Positions 1 to 8,025 of a DNA stretch of 64,000 nt are shown one piece after another. Source of the DNA: an uncultured Anaerococcus sp. (GTDB lineage Bacteria; Bacillota; Clostridia; Tissierellales; Peptoniphilaceae); assembly GCA_943914475.1 (NCBI GenBank), contig CALUCE010000002.1, positions 1 through 64,000 on the forward strand, read 5' to 3'. The notes under the pieces are model-generated. The model was not told the origin of the DNA. It was given only the letters and a program-made list of their open reading frames with translations, and searched no databases. A program made the translations under genes and the position numbers. The number at the start of each line of letters is the position of its first letter. Positions within the stretch are counted from its first letter, which is position 1.

Positions 1-224
1 ATTATAGTTTGATCTTGACTTTTGTCATTTTTGTTTTAGGTTACTCAAAGTCATTGCTTTGTTTAATCACTATATTAAATTTTCCAAAGTTCAATGTTTA
101 TGACATCTGTTTGTCACCAACGAATATTATTATACGACGGATTTTTCTTAATGTCAAATATTTTCTTTTATTTTCTATATTTCTTGAAATTCCATCATTT
201 TCCAAGCTTTTTTTAAAGAAAAAA

Positions 225-258
225 GTGTAAGTTAGGAATAATTTTTCCTTGCTTACAC
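225..258. terminator. Bidirectional terminator downstream of msrA
   Basis: GTGTAAG (225-231) pairs with CTTACAC (252-258), and an inner AGGAA/TTCCT stem extends it. On the minus strand the hairpin is followed at once by TTTTTTC, and on the plus strand by GATTTTTTT, so it can act in both directions. It lies about 25 bp beyond the msrA stop codon. The remaining sequence from 1 to 224 is AT-rich and holds no convincing gene. Confidence 0.75.
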
Positions 259-283
259 GATTTTTTTCGTAATTTCTTTAACT

Positions 284-772
284 TTATATTTCTGGCTTGT
301 CTAATATATCTATATGGCAGTAGCCATTTGGATTTTTTTCAAGATAGTCTTGGTGATATTCTTCTGCTATTACAAAGTTTTTTAAGTCTTCTACTTCTAT
401 TTGTATTTTTTCTTTTTCATTTTTTTGTTTTTCTTCTAAGAAGTTTTTCGCAAAGGCTAAATCATCTTTGTCTTCTGAGTATATACCAGTCCTATATTGA
501 CTTCCTATATCATTTCCTTGCTTGTTTACTGAAAATGGATCTACTATATAGTAAAAATATTCTAAAAGTTTTTCTAAACTAAGCTTTTCTTGGTCAAATT
601 TTATCTTTACTGTTTCAGCATGGCCTGTTATCTTTACTATTTCATAGAAAGTTTTGTCTCTGTTTCCGTTAGCATAACCAACTTCTGTATCCAAAACTCC
701 ATCTATAGTTTTAAAATAGGCTTCGACACCCCAGAAACACCCTCCTGCTAAATATATTGTTTTTTCTTTCAT
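284..772 (-). CDS. msrA: Peptide methionine-(S)-sulfoxide reductase MsrA
   Basis: This cytosolic repair enzyme reduces the S-epimer of methionine sulfoxide in proteins, with electrons from thioredoxin. The family signature GGCFWG is at residues 10-15, making Cys12 the catalytic nucleophile. A Cys at about residue 152 (NGYCHID) is the likely resolving cysteine. The HAETVKI and IGSQYRTGIY segments are also typical of MsrA. At 162 residues it is a single-domain MsrA without a fused MsrB. Its first codons overlap the stop of the upstream exporter gene by 4 bp, so it is the last gene of a transcript that also carries the ThrE-type genes. Identification is secure. Confidence 0.96.
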   Translation of the reverse strand: MKEKTIYLAGGCFWGVEAYFKTIDGVLDTEVGYANGNRDKTFYEIVKITGHAETVKIKFDQEKLSLEKLLEYFYYIVDPFSVNKQGNDIGSQYRTGIYSEDKDDLAFAKNFLEEKQKNEKEKIQIEVEDLKNFVIAEEYHQDYLEKNPNGYCHIDILDKPEI

Positions 773-1260
773 TTCTTATCTTCCTCTTCTATTTTTTCGC
801 TATCTACATATTTAATCCTGTCTGGTCTTCTAAATTTAAAGCCTTTTAGGGATTTGGATCCTGCTGAGGCAAGGGTTATGCCAAAGGCAATAGATCCTGC
901 TATTAGTAAAGTTTCTACTAGTTTGTTAGATGCAAGCCCGTTTTGCTCTTGGACAAAGTATGATAGGGTGTAATAAATACCTGATCCTGGAGCAAGATTT
1001 GCTATGCCTGGGATTATAAACATGGATGCTGGCATGTGAAATTTCCTGGCAAAATTTTCCCCTAAGACTGCTATTATATAAGAGCTTATTATTACACTTA
1101 GGTATAGACCTACAAAATAAGTATAGGAAATCCTATAAACCATCCAGCCTATAGCTCCAACTATGCCTGAGCTTAAAGCAGACTTATGCGGACAGCCAAA
1201 TAGGTAGGCAAAGCCAACTGATGAACTATAGGAAACTATAAATTCAATTACAAATGACAT
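769..1260 (-). CDS. Threonine/serine exporter small subunit (ThrE_2, YjjB-like), copy 1
   Basis: This is an integral membrane protein of 163 residues with four or five hydrophobic segments and the motif ARKFHMPASMFIIPGIANL followed by PGSGIYY. That pattern is typical of the ThrE C-terminal domain family (DUF3815/YjjB). In Corynebacterium ThrE, the two halves of a threonine/serine exporter are fused; in many Firmicutes they are separate genes, as here. The partner half lies directly upstream at 1269-2063 with an 8-bp gap. The substrate is not shown by sequence, so amino-acid export is inferred from the family. A paralogous pair follows at 2075-3339. Confidence 0.85.
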   Translation of the reverse strand: MSFVIEFIVSYSSSVGFAYLFGCPHKSALSSGIVGAIGWMVYRISYTYFVGLYLSVIISSYIIAVLGENFARKFHMPASMFIIPGIANLAPGSGIYYTLSYFVQEQNGLASNKLVETLLIAGSIAFGITLASAGSKSLKGFKFRRPDRIKYVDSEKIEEEDKK

Positions 1261-1268
1261 AAACCCTC

Positions 1269-2063
1269 CTATCTTATTAAGCCTATTGGTAGGGCTACTC
1301 CAAGGGCTAGGGCTGTAGAAATTATGATAGCCTGAGTAACTCCTATTAGTCCTGTAGTAGTATCTCCTGTTAATAAGTCTCTGATGGAGTTGGTTAATAT
1401 CACTCCTGGTAGATAAGGCATTATGGATCCTATAATGATGGTATCTCTACCTTCGACTTTAAATATACTTGTAAATAGGATGGCCAAGGCACTTACTAGT
1501 ATTCCATTTAAAAAGTTGTCTATGAAATATCCTAGCTTTTTCTTCTCTATCCTTAAATGTATAAGCCAAGAGCTTAGCCCTACAAAAAATGCCAAGATAC
1601 TTAAGGATACTTTTCCTCCAATCAAATAGGCAAAGGCTGATGCAGCAACCGATGCACCCATAGTTATAAGCCATTTGCCTGTACCGCTGGATGATTTTAT
1701 CCTTTCAAGTTCTAACAAGGCCTCTTCTAAAGAATACTCTCCCTTACAAAAATCTCTAGAAAAAGTATTTACCTCTTCTACAAAGACAAGGTTGGTTCCC
1801 CTGTCTTTTACCCTTCTTACGTTAGAATAAATATGACCATTTACATTAAAGGAAACTATAACTACATTGAAGGTTGCATAGACATCTGCGTCCCTAACAT
1901 TTTTTCTTGATCTTATTATTCTTTCTACTGTGTCTTCTACCCTGTAGATTTCTGCACCATTTCTAAGTAGGAGTGCTCCAGACCCAGTACAGATTTCTAA
2001 AAGCATCATGATATCTTTTTCTTTATTAATATAGAAATTCTTTTCTTTATTTGTTATTTCCAA
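1269..2063 (-). CDS. Threonine/serine exporter large subunit (ThrE_1, YjjP-like), copy 1
   Basis: This is a 264-residue DUF1212/ThrE N-terminal family membrane protein. The soluble N-terminal region has the family signature LLLRNGAEIYRVEDTVERI, followed at about residues 125-260 by five or so hydrophobic segments ending in a Gly/Leu-rich helix. It starts with TTG: an AGGAGGG Shine-Dalgarno lies 6 nt before it, and the next internal Met codons lie well inside the conserved domain. It pairs with the small subunit at 769-1260 to give a complete split exporter. Family membership is clear; the exported substrate is inferred. Confidence 0.85.
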   Translation of the reverse strand: MEITNKEKNFYINKEKDIMMLLEICTGSGALLLRNGAEIYRVEDTVERIIRSRKNVRDADVYATFNVVIVSFNVNGHIYSNVRRVKDRGTNLVFVEEVNTFSRDFCKGEYSLEEALLELERIKSSSGTGKWLITMGASVAASAFAYLIGGKVSLSILAFFVGLSSWLIHLRIEKKKLGYFIDNFLNGILVSALAILFTSIFKVEGRDTIIIGSIMPYLPGVILTNSIRDLLTGDTTTGLIGVTQAIIISTALALGVALPIGLIR

Positions 2064-2074
2064 AAATCACCCTC

Positions 2075-2548
2075 CTATTTTTCTTTTTTTCTCCTATTTT
2101 TGACCTTATATGGGTGTGAAAGTTTAAATCTTCTAAGAGATCTGGACCATACGGAAGCTAGAAGTATGCCAAAAGATATAGACCCGCTTATAATTACTAC
2201 TTCAAACATCTTTTCCATGGCTAATTTACTTTGATCACTGATAATATAAGTAATCATATAGTAAATAGAAGTACCTGGAGCAAGGCCAAGGATGCCTGGT
2301 ATGGTAAAACAGGATGAAGGCATCCTAAATTTTCTAGCTGAAATTTCACCCATTATTCCTATAACAAAGGCTGCAAGGGTTGTAGAAATATATAGACTGT
2401 GAGTCTTTCTTATAAGAACATAATAGATTACCCAGCCTGTAGCTCCGGCTATACCTGAAAAAATAACTGCTATCCTAGGAGCAGAAAAAGAATAGGCAAA
2501 GCCCATAATTGCTATTAGACTTATCACAAACTCTAATAATATTTCCAT
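2075..2548 (-). CDS. Threonine/serine exporter small subunit (ThrE_2, YjjB-like), copy 2
   Basis: This is the paralogue of the gene at 769-1260 and has the same length class (157 aa). It keeps the motif ARKFRMPSSCFTIPGILGL and the PGTSIYY segment, and several membrane-spanning helices fill most of the chain. A short basic tail (NRRKKEK) ends the protein. It sits 2 bp downstream of its large-subunit partner at 2551-3339 and 11 bp upstream of the start of the copy-1 large subunit, so all four genes can be one transcript. The two copies have clearly diverged at the amino-acid level, so the duplication is not recent. Confidence 0.85.
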   Translation of the reverse strand: MEILLEFVISLIAIMGFAYSFSAPRIAVIFSGIAGATGWVIYYVLIRKTHSLYISTTLAAFVIGIMGEISARKFRMPSSCFTIPGILGLAPGTSIYYMITYIISDQSKLAMEKMFEVVIISGSISFGILLASVWSRSLRRFKLSHPYKVKNRRKKEK

Positions 2549-2550
2549 CC

Positions 2551-3339
2551 TTATCCTCCTATCAAAGCCATAATTTGCATTGGAAGAGCAACTCCAAGAG
2601 CCAAGGCTATGGTGGTCAGTATGGCAGTTAAGGCTGCGGTTAGTCCACTGGTTACATTCCCACTCATCAAGTCTCTAACACCTGTTGTCAACAAGGCTCC
2701 TGCCAAAAATGGCATCATAGCACCTATAATAATATTATCTATGGTAATATTTGGTAAAAAATATTTAAAGCCTAAGGTGAAGAGCGATATCAAATTTCCT
2801 GTAAAAAAATTATTGATAAAAAAGCCCAGGGTTCTTTCTTCAATTTTTGTGGTGACAATTACTGCCATAAGTCCAACAAAGAAGGCTACCAATATTTCTA
2901 AGGCATTTTTATTGATAACAGCAGTAAAGGCAGCAGTTGCTATGGCAACTCCAATTATCTCATAGGCTTTGGGGATGGACTGCTCATTGTTAATCTCATC
3001 CAAAATCTCCAAGGCCTGGTTAAAGCCATACTTTCCCTGGCAAAAATTCCTAGAAAAAGTATTAATCTTATCAACCTTGGTAAGATTGTATTTTCTGGAC
3101 TTTACTTTTCTGATACTGGACTTTATGTCTGACCCAACTTGGTAGGAAATCATGATTCCATTAAAGGTTGAGTAGACATCTACATCCTTTACATTTTCTA
3201 TAGAAGAAACTATTCTTTCTACAGTTTCTTCTGCCCTATAAACTTCCGCCCCATTTTCTAAGAGCAATTCTCCTGCATTTGAAGCAATCTCAAGCAGCAA
3301 CATGGCCTCTTGATCATTATTTATTCTTAAACGGTCCAT
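2551..3339 (-). CDS. Threonine/serine exporter large subunit (ThrE_1, YjjP-like), copy 2
   Basis: This is a 262-residue DUF1212 family membrane protein and the paralogue of 1269-2063. The signature LLLENGAEVYRAEETVERI lies near residues 25-45, followed by a soluble region and then repeated hydrophobic segments from about residue 125. It ends ALGVALPMQIMALIGG. It is probably the first gene of the exporter/msrA transcript, because a terminator-like hairpin lies between it and the J-domain gene upstream. As with copy 1, membership of the ThrE family is clear and the substrate is unknown. Two complete exporters side by side may handle different amino acids. Confidence 0.85.
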   Translation of the reverse strand: MDRLRINNDQEAMLLLEIASNAGELLLENGAEVYRAEETVERIVSSIENVKDVDVYSTFNGIMISYQVGSDIKSSIRKVKSRKYNLTKVDKINTFSRNFCQGKYGFNQALEILDEINNEQSIPKAYEIIGVAIATAAFTAVINKNALEILVAFFVGLMAVIVTTKIEERTLGFFINNFFTGNLISLFTLGFKYFLPNITIDNIIIGAMMPFLAGALLTTGVRDLMSGNVTSGLTAALTAILTTIALALGVALPMQIMALIGG

Positions 3340-3355
3340 ATTCCTCCTCTTAATT

Positions 3356-3400
3356 AAAGGGGATGTTGCATTACTATTTATAATATTGCAACAGCCCTTT
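3356..3400 (-). terminator. Terminator-like hairpin after the J-domain gene
   Basis: TGTTGCA (3364-3370) and TGCAACA (3387-3393) form a perfect stem, extended outward by AAAGGGG/GCCCTTT. On the minus strand the following tract is only TTTAATTAAG, so termination may be partial. It separates the J-domain gene from the exporter genes. Confidence 0.55.
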
Positions 3401-3401
3401 C

Positions 3402-4190
3402 TTATTTGTACATTCTTTGATATTGGCTTATATTTTCTTTTGATAAGAATTCGTAAGCATCATTTATCTTTTGGAACTTTTCTGTAGCATCTGGACTCTT
3501 GTTGATGTCCGGGTGATACATCTTAGCAAGTTTTCTATAGTTTAGTTTGATTTGATATTCGTCTGCATCGTAAGGCACTTCCAAGGTGTCGCAGGCTTTT
3601 TCGTATCTTTCCTTAAAACCTATATTCTGCGGACCATAGCCTTGGTTTTGCTGGCCATAGCCTCCATAACCTTGGTTGCCAAAGTCTCCAAAGTCCCTAT
3701 AGGAATCTTCTGTAAAGTCATAAAACCTAAAGCCTCTGGCAAAGTCTTCAAATCTTTTATTAAACTCGTCTTGCTGTCTTTGTCTTTCTGCTTCTTCTCT
3801 CCTACGTCTTTGTCTTTCTTGCTCTTCTTTGTATCTGTTTGAATAGTCTGATAGGTTGTCGTAGCCTTTTTTCTCTCCGGTTATCATGCTATCAGCCTTG
3901 TCGTACATCCACTCGGTCAAGGTGTAGGATGCATATCTTAAAAGTGATACGAACCTAGTTCCCAAGAAGGGAATGGCTACAGTTAAAAATATCAAAACTA
4001 CAAGTTCATTTGGGAGTGCAAAGAAAAATATAGGGAAGATAAAGATGAATGAACATCCCACCAACAATAGTATTTGCTTAATCCCCTCAAAGACTGTTAC
4101 TATCAAACTTATTAAATTTATCAAAAAGTTAAATATGTATGATAAACCTGTGGCAAAGCCATGCAGGATTTTTCCTAAAGTCTTGTTCAA
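3402..4190 (-). CDS. Membrane-anchored J-domain (DnaJ-like) protein
   Basis: The 262-residue protein has a hydrophobic N-terminal third (roughly residues 10-100, three or four candidate membrane helices). Next comes a very charged, Arg/Glu/Gln-rich stretch (about 115-150) that is probably helical. A Gly/Tyr/Gln-rich linker with repeated GYG and QGYG units (about 170-195) follows, and a J domain sits at the extreme C-terminus. The J domain keeps the HPD tripeptide (about residues 226-228) needed to stimulate the Hsp70 ATPase. There is no zinc finger or substrate-binding domain, so it is not DnaJ itself but a type III J protein that would recruit DnaK to the membrane. The client is unknown. A single-gene transcript is likely, since hairpins flank it. 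Confidence 0.85.
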   Translation of the reverse strand: MNKTLGKILHGFATGLSYIFNFLINLISLIVTVFEGIKQILLLVGCSFIFIFPIFFFALPNELVVLIFLTVAIPFLGTRFVSLLRYASYTLTEWMYDKADSMITGEKKGYDNLSDYSNRYKEEQERQRRRREEAERQRQQDEFNKRFEDFARGFRFYDFTEDSYRDFGDFGNQGYGGYGQQNQGYGPQNIGFKERYEKACDTLEVPYDADEYQIKLNYRKLAKMYHPDINKSPDATEKFQKINDAYEFLSKENISQYQRMYK

Positions 4191-4303
4191 AATTTCCTCT
4201 CCAATCTACAAGAATTATACCTATATAGGAAGTAGATGTCTAGGCTAATGCCTGGTCTCCTTAATTACTTAAAAAAATATTAATTCTTAAAATTTAGAAA
4301 AAA

Positions 4304-4336
4304 ATATCTTGAAATCTGTAAAAGACCTCAAGATAT
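4304..4336 (-). terminator. Terminator of the DMT permease gene
   Basis: ATATCTTGA (4304-4312) pairs with TCAAGATAT (4328-4336). On the minus strand the stem is followed by a TTTTTTT run. It sits just after the stop of the gene at 4342. Confidence 0.8.
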
Positions 4337-4341
4337 ATTTT

Positions 4342-5253
4342 TTATGCTTTATTTAAGATCCTAGATCCAGCAAGTACAAAGATTAGCCCTAGAACTAGTC
4401 TTATGGTTAGTGGATCTTTTAAAAATATTATAGAAAATATGGTTCCAAATATTGGTATAAATAGTTTGTATATGGAAAACTCACTAGCTTGGTTATATTT
4501 TAAAACCAAGGACCACAAGGAAAATGCTGTGGCTGAGATAAAGGCTCCATATAATAAATAAAGAAACAAGGTTAAGTCAAAGTTAAAGTCTTGCTTGGCC
4601 CTAGTAGCTCCTATTAGGATAAGAGGAATAGAACCTAAAACAAACTGGCTGGCTGTAAGGGTAAAGGAATTATAATTTTTCCCGTACTTTCTTAAAAATC
4701 CATTAGCCAAGGCACCAAATAGTGTAGCCAAGATCACGAAGCCTTCACCAGTTAGGCTAAAGGTAAATTCACCAAGGCCATTTATGTTAACTATCAATAT
4801 ACCTATGGTTCCAAGTACCAAGGCCAAAACTTTTCTTTTTGTAAGGTGTTCATCATCTATAAACAAAACCGCTATGATTACAGAAAAGAAGGCGTTGGAT
4901 GCTTGAATAACCGAAGCCTTTGACCCTTGGGTATTAGATAAACCAATATAATAAAAGAAGTATTGGAGGAAAGTTTGTAATAAGGCAAGAATAATAATGG
5001 CCTTAAAATTTAACCTCCTGCTACTTTCTTTTACCTTGGACTTTTTTTCTATAATAAAATAGTAAATAAAGGATAAGATACCTGCCATAAAAAATCTTAT
5101 CCCTGCTACCAAAATCTTAGAGCCCGTATCCGCTGGCCCTATATTAAGATATTGGTAGGTAAATTTGATTAGGGGGATGGCAGATCCCCACAAAATCATG
5201 GCAAAAATACTGATTAGTACAGCATTTTTCTTTTTTGTAAAAAATTTCTCCAT
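4342..5253 (-). CDS. EamA/DMT-superfamily transporter
   Basis: This 303-residue integral membrane protein has about ten hydrophobic helices arranged as two EamA repeats (residues about 15-155 and 170-300). It has the usual features of the drug/metabolite transporter superfamily: an early MILWGSAIPLIK helix and a SQFVLGSIPLILIG start of the second half. Such proteins export amino acids, nucleosides or other metabolites; nothing in the sequence fixes the substrate. It starts 15 bp after the end of the ABC exporter gene upstream, with which it is probably cotranscribed. A strong terminator follows it. Confidence 0.88.
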   Translation of the reverse strand: MEKFFTKKKNAVLISIFAMILWGSAIPLIKFTYQYLNIGPADTGSKILVAGIRFFMAGILSFIYYFIIEKKSKVKESSRRLNFKAIIILALLQTFLQYFFYYIGLSNTQGSKASVIQASNAFFSVIIAVLFIDDEHLTKRKVLALVLGTIGILIVNINGLGEFTFSLTGEGFVILATLFGALANGFLRKYGKNYNSFTLTASQFVLGSIPLILIGATRAKQDFNFDLTLFLYLLYGAFISATAFSLWSLVLKYNQASEFSIYKLFIPIFGTIFSIIFLKDPLTIRLVLGLIFVLAGSRILNKA

Positions 5254-5268
5254 TAAGTCTCCTCTTCT

Positions 5269-7041
5269 TTATCCAAACAATTGTTCATTGTTGGAGTTAT
5301 AAAGATTGTAGTAGATTCCTTTTTTCTCAAGTAATTCTTTGTGACTTCCCTTCTCCACAATACCCTCTTCAGTTAAAACTAAAATTTCATCTGCATCAAT
5401 TATGGTTGAAAGTCTGTGGGCTATGGTTAGAGTTGTTCTTCCCTTGGTTAGTTTTTCTAGGGAATCTTGGACAATTTTTTCAGACTTATTATCAAGGGCT
5501 GAGGTCGCCTCATCCAAAATTAGGATAGGCGGATTTTTAAGGAAGGCTCTGGCTATGGATATTCTTTGTTTTTGTCCACCAGATAGCTTTATTCCCCTCT
5601 CTCCTATATAGGTATCAAAACCTAGGGGAAGTTCCATAATAAAGTCATAGGCTCCTGCAAGTTTGGCTGCCTCTATAACATCTTCTTCTGTTGCATCTTG
5701 GTCACCATATTCTATATTTTCCCTTACAGTTCCTGAAAATAGGTAAACATCTTGTTGGACTATACCTATATGGTCTCTTAAACTTTCTAGGGTAAATTCT
5801 TTGATATCTTTATCATCAATCAAGACTTTTCCAAGACTTGTTTCATAAAATCTTGGTATAAGTTTGGTGATGGTAGTCTTTCCTCCACCTGAAGGTCCAA
5901 CAAGGGCTACATTTTCTCCCTTTTTAATATCAAAGTTAATATCCTGCAAGATCCACTCATCATCTACATCTTGGTCTGGATATTTGAAATAAACATGGTC
6001 AAACTTGATTCTTCCATCTACAAGATCAAGCTCTTCTGCTCCTTCAAGGTCGTAGATATCTGTCTCTAGGCTCATCACTTCTGTAAATCTTTCTATACCA
6101 GTAAGTCCTCTTTGGAATTGGTCGGTAAATTCTACCAGTCTATTTACAGTAGCTATAAGTGTGTTCAAGTAAAGGGTAAAGGCAACCAAGTTACCTGGTG
6201 TTAGTCTTCCCTTTAAGACCATATGACCACCCATAAAGATTAGCACTCCATACATAAGTCCTGCAAAAATTTGGTTAATCATATTGTATGACGCCATATA
6301 GTAATAGGTTTTTCTTTTAATATCAACAAACTTGTCATTTCCTTCTTGGAACTTGCCTCTTTCTACATCTTCATTGGCAAATGACTTTACCACATTTATT
6401 CCAAGTAGAACATCTTCTATGTTGGAGTTGATATTACCTATTTGAATTTTTTCATTCTTTTGGGTAATCCTAAAGGCTTGCCTTTTGCTCCTTGCAGCAA
6501 AAAACATCAAAGGCATCAAGATATAAATTACCAAGGCAAGGGGAACATTGATATTAATTAAAACTATAAAGGCTACTATAAGCTTAACTGCCCCTATGAA
6601 AAATTCTTCTGGACAGTGGTGGGAAAATTCAGTTATATCAAAAAGGTCTGTAGTTACCCTTGACATAAGCTGACCAATTTTGGCCTCAGAAAAAAAGGCA
6701 TCCGACATGGTCAAAAGATGGTGAAATACATCCCTTCTCATGTCTCTTTCTATTTTGGCTCCCATGATATGTCCTATAGATTGCATCAAAAATCTACCAG
6801 CGATTTCTACTAGCTTGGTTACAGCAAACAAAATCCCAAGCTTAATAATAAGGTTATAGGTCAAAGACCCATCTTGGGCTGCATCTGTAAGCATGGCTAG
6901 GATGATTGGCAAAACCAACTCACAGATAGTTGTCATGGCTGCTGAAAACATATCTAGGAAAAAATCTTTTTTATAGGGACCATAATATGGTACAAACTTT
7001 TTAATTAATTCTTTGTTGGTGTAAGAATTTTTTTCCTTCAT
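5269..7041 (-). CDS. ABC exporter, fused permease and ATPase (MsbA/LmrA type)
   Basis: This is a 590-residue half-transporter that would act as a homodimer, since no partner half is adjacent. The N-terminal half holds six membrane helices (about residues 25-320). The C-terminal ATPase has Walker A GPSGGGKTT, a Q-loop region GIVQQDVYLF, the signature LSGGQKQR, Walker B LILDEATSALD and the switch His in TIAHRLST. Family knowledge suggests export of lipids, drugs or peptides; the substrate cannot be read from sequence. It is transcribed divergently from nfnA across a 141-bp gap, and the EamA permease gene follows. Confidence 0.92.
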   Translation of the reverse strand: MKEKNSYTNKELIKKFVPYYGPYKKDFFLDMFSAAMTTICELVLPIILAMLTDAAQDGSLTYNLIIKLGILFAVTKLVEIAGRFLMQSIGHIMGAKIERDMRRDVFHHLLTMSDAFFSEAKIGQLMSRVTTDLFDITEFSHHCPEEFFIGAVKLIVAFIVLININVPLALVIYILMPLMFFAARSKRQAFRITQKNEKIQIGNINSNIEDVLLGINVVKSFANEDVERGKFQEGNDKFVDIKRKTYYYMASYNMINQIFAGLMYGVLIFMGGHMVLKGRLTPGNLVAFTLYLNTLIATVNRLVEFTDQFQRGLTGIERFTEVMSLETDIYDLEGAEELDLVDGRIKFDHVYFKYPDQDVDDEWILQDINFDIKKGENVALVGPSGGGKTTITKLIPRFYETSLGKVLIDDKDIKEFTLESLRDHIGIVQQDVYLFSGTVRENIEYGDQDATEEDVIEAAKLAGAYDFIMELPLGFDTYIGERGIKLSGGQKQRISIARAFLKNPPILILDEATSALDNKSEKIVQDSLEKLTKGRTTLTIAHRLSTIIDADEILVLTEEGIVEKGSHKELLEKKGIYYNLYNSNNEQLFG

Positions 7042-7137
7042 AAGTCCTCCTTATATTCTTTTCTCTTTACATACTTTACTATTTTACTAATATTTTTCAT
7101 CTTCCAAAGATTATTAGCAAAAAATCCCATAAAATAC

Positions 7138-7165
7138 TTGAAATAAACGGTAAAATTGATAAAAT
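7138..7165 (+). promoter_or_regulatory. Sigma-A type promoter of nfnAB
   Basis: TTGAAA (7138-7143) and TAAAAT (7160-7165) are separated by 16 bp. They lie 17 bp before the nfnA start codon, with AGGAGG at about 7173-7178 as ribosome binding site. Confidence 0.6.
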
Positions 7166-7182
7166 AATAACAGGAGGAAATT

Positions 7183-8025
7183 ATGGCTAGAATAATAGAA
7201 AAGACTAATTTAAATGATGCTACTATAAAATTTGTAGTAAAAGCACCAGAGATAGCCAAAAGAGCTAAACCTGGGCAATTTATAATATTAAGACTCGACG
7301 AAAAAGGAGAAAGAGTTCCTTTTACCATATCTGAAGCTGAAGGTGAAAATATCACTATAGTGGTCCAAATAGTTGGAGGAACAACTATGAGAATGGACAA
7401 GCTAAAGGCTGGAGATGGATTTTTAGACTTTGTTGGTCCTTTAGGAAAACCAACAGAACTTGATGGTTATGAAGGAAAAAATGTCTGCGTAATCGGTGGC
7501 GGACTAGGAACTGCTATAGCTTATCCACAAGCAAAATATTTACATAAAATAGGAGCTCATACAGATGTAATAATGGGCTTTAGAAACAAAGATATAGTCA
7601 TCTTAGAAGATGAACTTAAGGAAAATTCAGAAAACTTATACATAACAACTGATGATGGTTCCTACGGCTACCACGGTTTTGTAACTGATGTTTTAAAGAA
7701 AAACCTAGACGAAGGTAAAAAATATGACCTAGTTATAGCTATAGGTCCAGTTATAATGATGAAAAATGTAGCCAAGGTAACCAAAGAATACGATATACCA
7801 ACCATAGTTTCCATGAACTCCATAATGGTTGATGGAACTGGTATGTGTGGTTGCTGTAGGTTAACTGTTGGTGGCGAAATGAAGTTTGCTTGTGTAGACG
7901 GACCAGACTTTAACGCCTTTGAAGTAGACTTTGATGAAGCCATGAACAGGGCAGGAAACTACAAAAAAGAAGAAGAAGACCACATTTGTAAACTAACAGG
8001 AGATGTAAGACATGGCAAAATTTAA
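7183..8025 (+). CDS. nfnA: NADH-dependent ferredoxin:NADP+ oxidoreductase subunit NfnA (sulfide dehydrogenase beta-like)
   Basis: This 280-residue FAD- and NAD-binding flavoprotein is of the dihydroorotate-dehydrogenase electron-transfer type. The N-terminal beta-barrel has a flavin-binding RVPFTISEAE segment. The middle has a pyridine-nucleotide fold starting VCVIGGGLGTAIAYPQAKY. The C-terminal Cys cluster GMCGCCRLTVGGEMKFAC binds a [2Fe-2S] centre. With NfnB it forms the cytosolic electron-bifurcating NADPH:ferredoxin/NAD transhydrogenase described in clostridia, though older annotations call such pairs glutamate synthase subunits. Its 3' end overlaps nfnB by 14 bp, which supports a tight two-gene operon. 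It has a clear AGGAGG site and promoter. Confidence 0.9.
   Translation: MARIIEKTNLNDATIKFVVKAPEIAKRAKPGQFIILRLDEKGERVPFTISEAEGENITIVVQIVGGTTMRMDKLKAGDGFLDFVGPLGKPTELDGYEGKNVCVIGGGLGTAIAYPQAKYLHKIGAHTDVIMGFRNKDIVILEDELKENSENLYITTDDGSYGYHGFVTDVLKKNLDEGKKYDLVIAIGPVIMMKNVAKVTKEYDIPTIVSMNSIMVDGTGMCGCCRLTVGGEMKFACVDGPDFNAFEVDFDEAMNRAGNYKKEEEDHICKLTGDVRHGKI

Noticed and set aside
9..230. Open frame of 73 codons on plus at the left edge
   Set aside because: No ribosome-binding site, composition typical of translated AT-rich spacer, and it runs into the terminator after msrA.
7038..7400. Minus-strand frame of 120 codons
   Set aside because: It covers the nfnA promoter and the antisense of the nfnA N-terminus, whose flavin-binding sequence is clearly the real coding strand.
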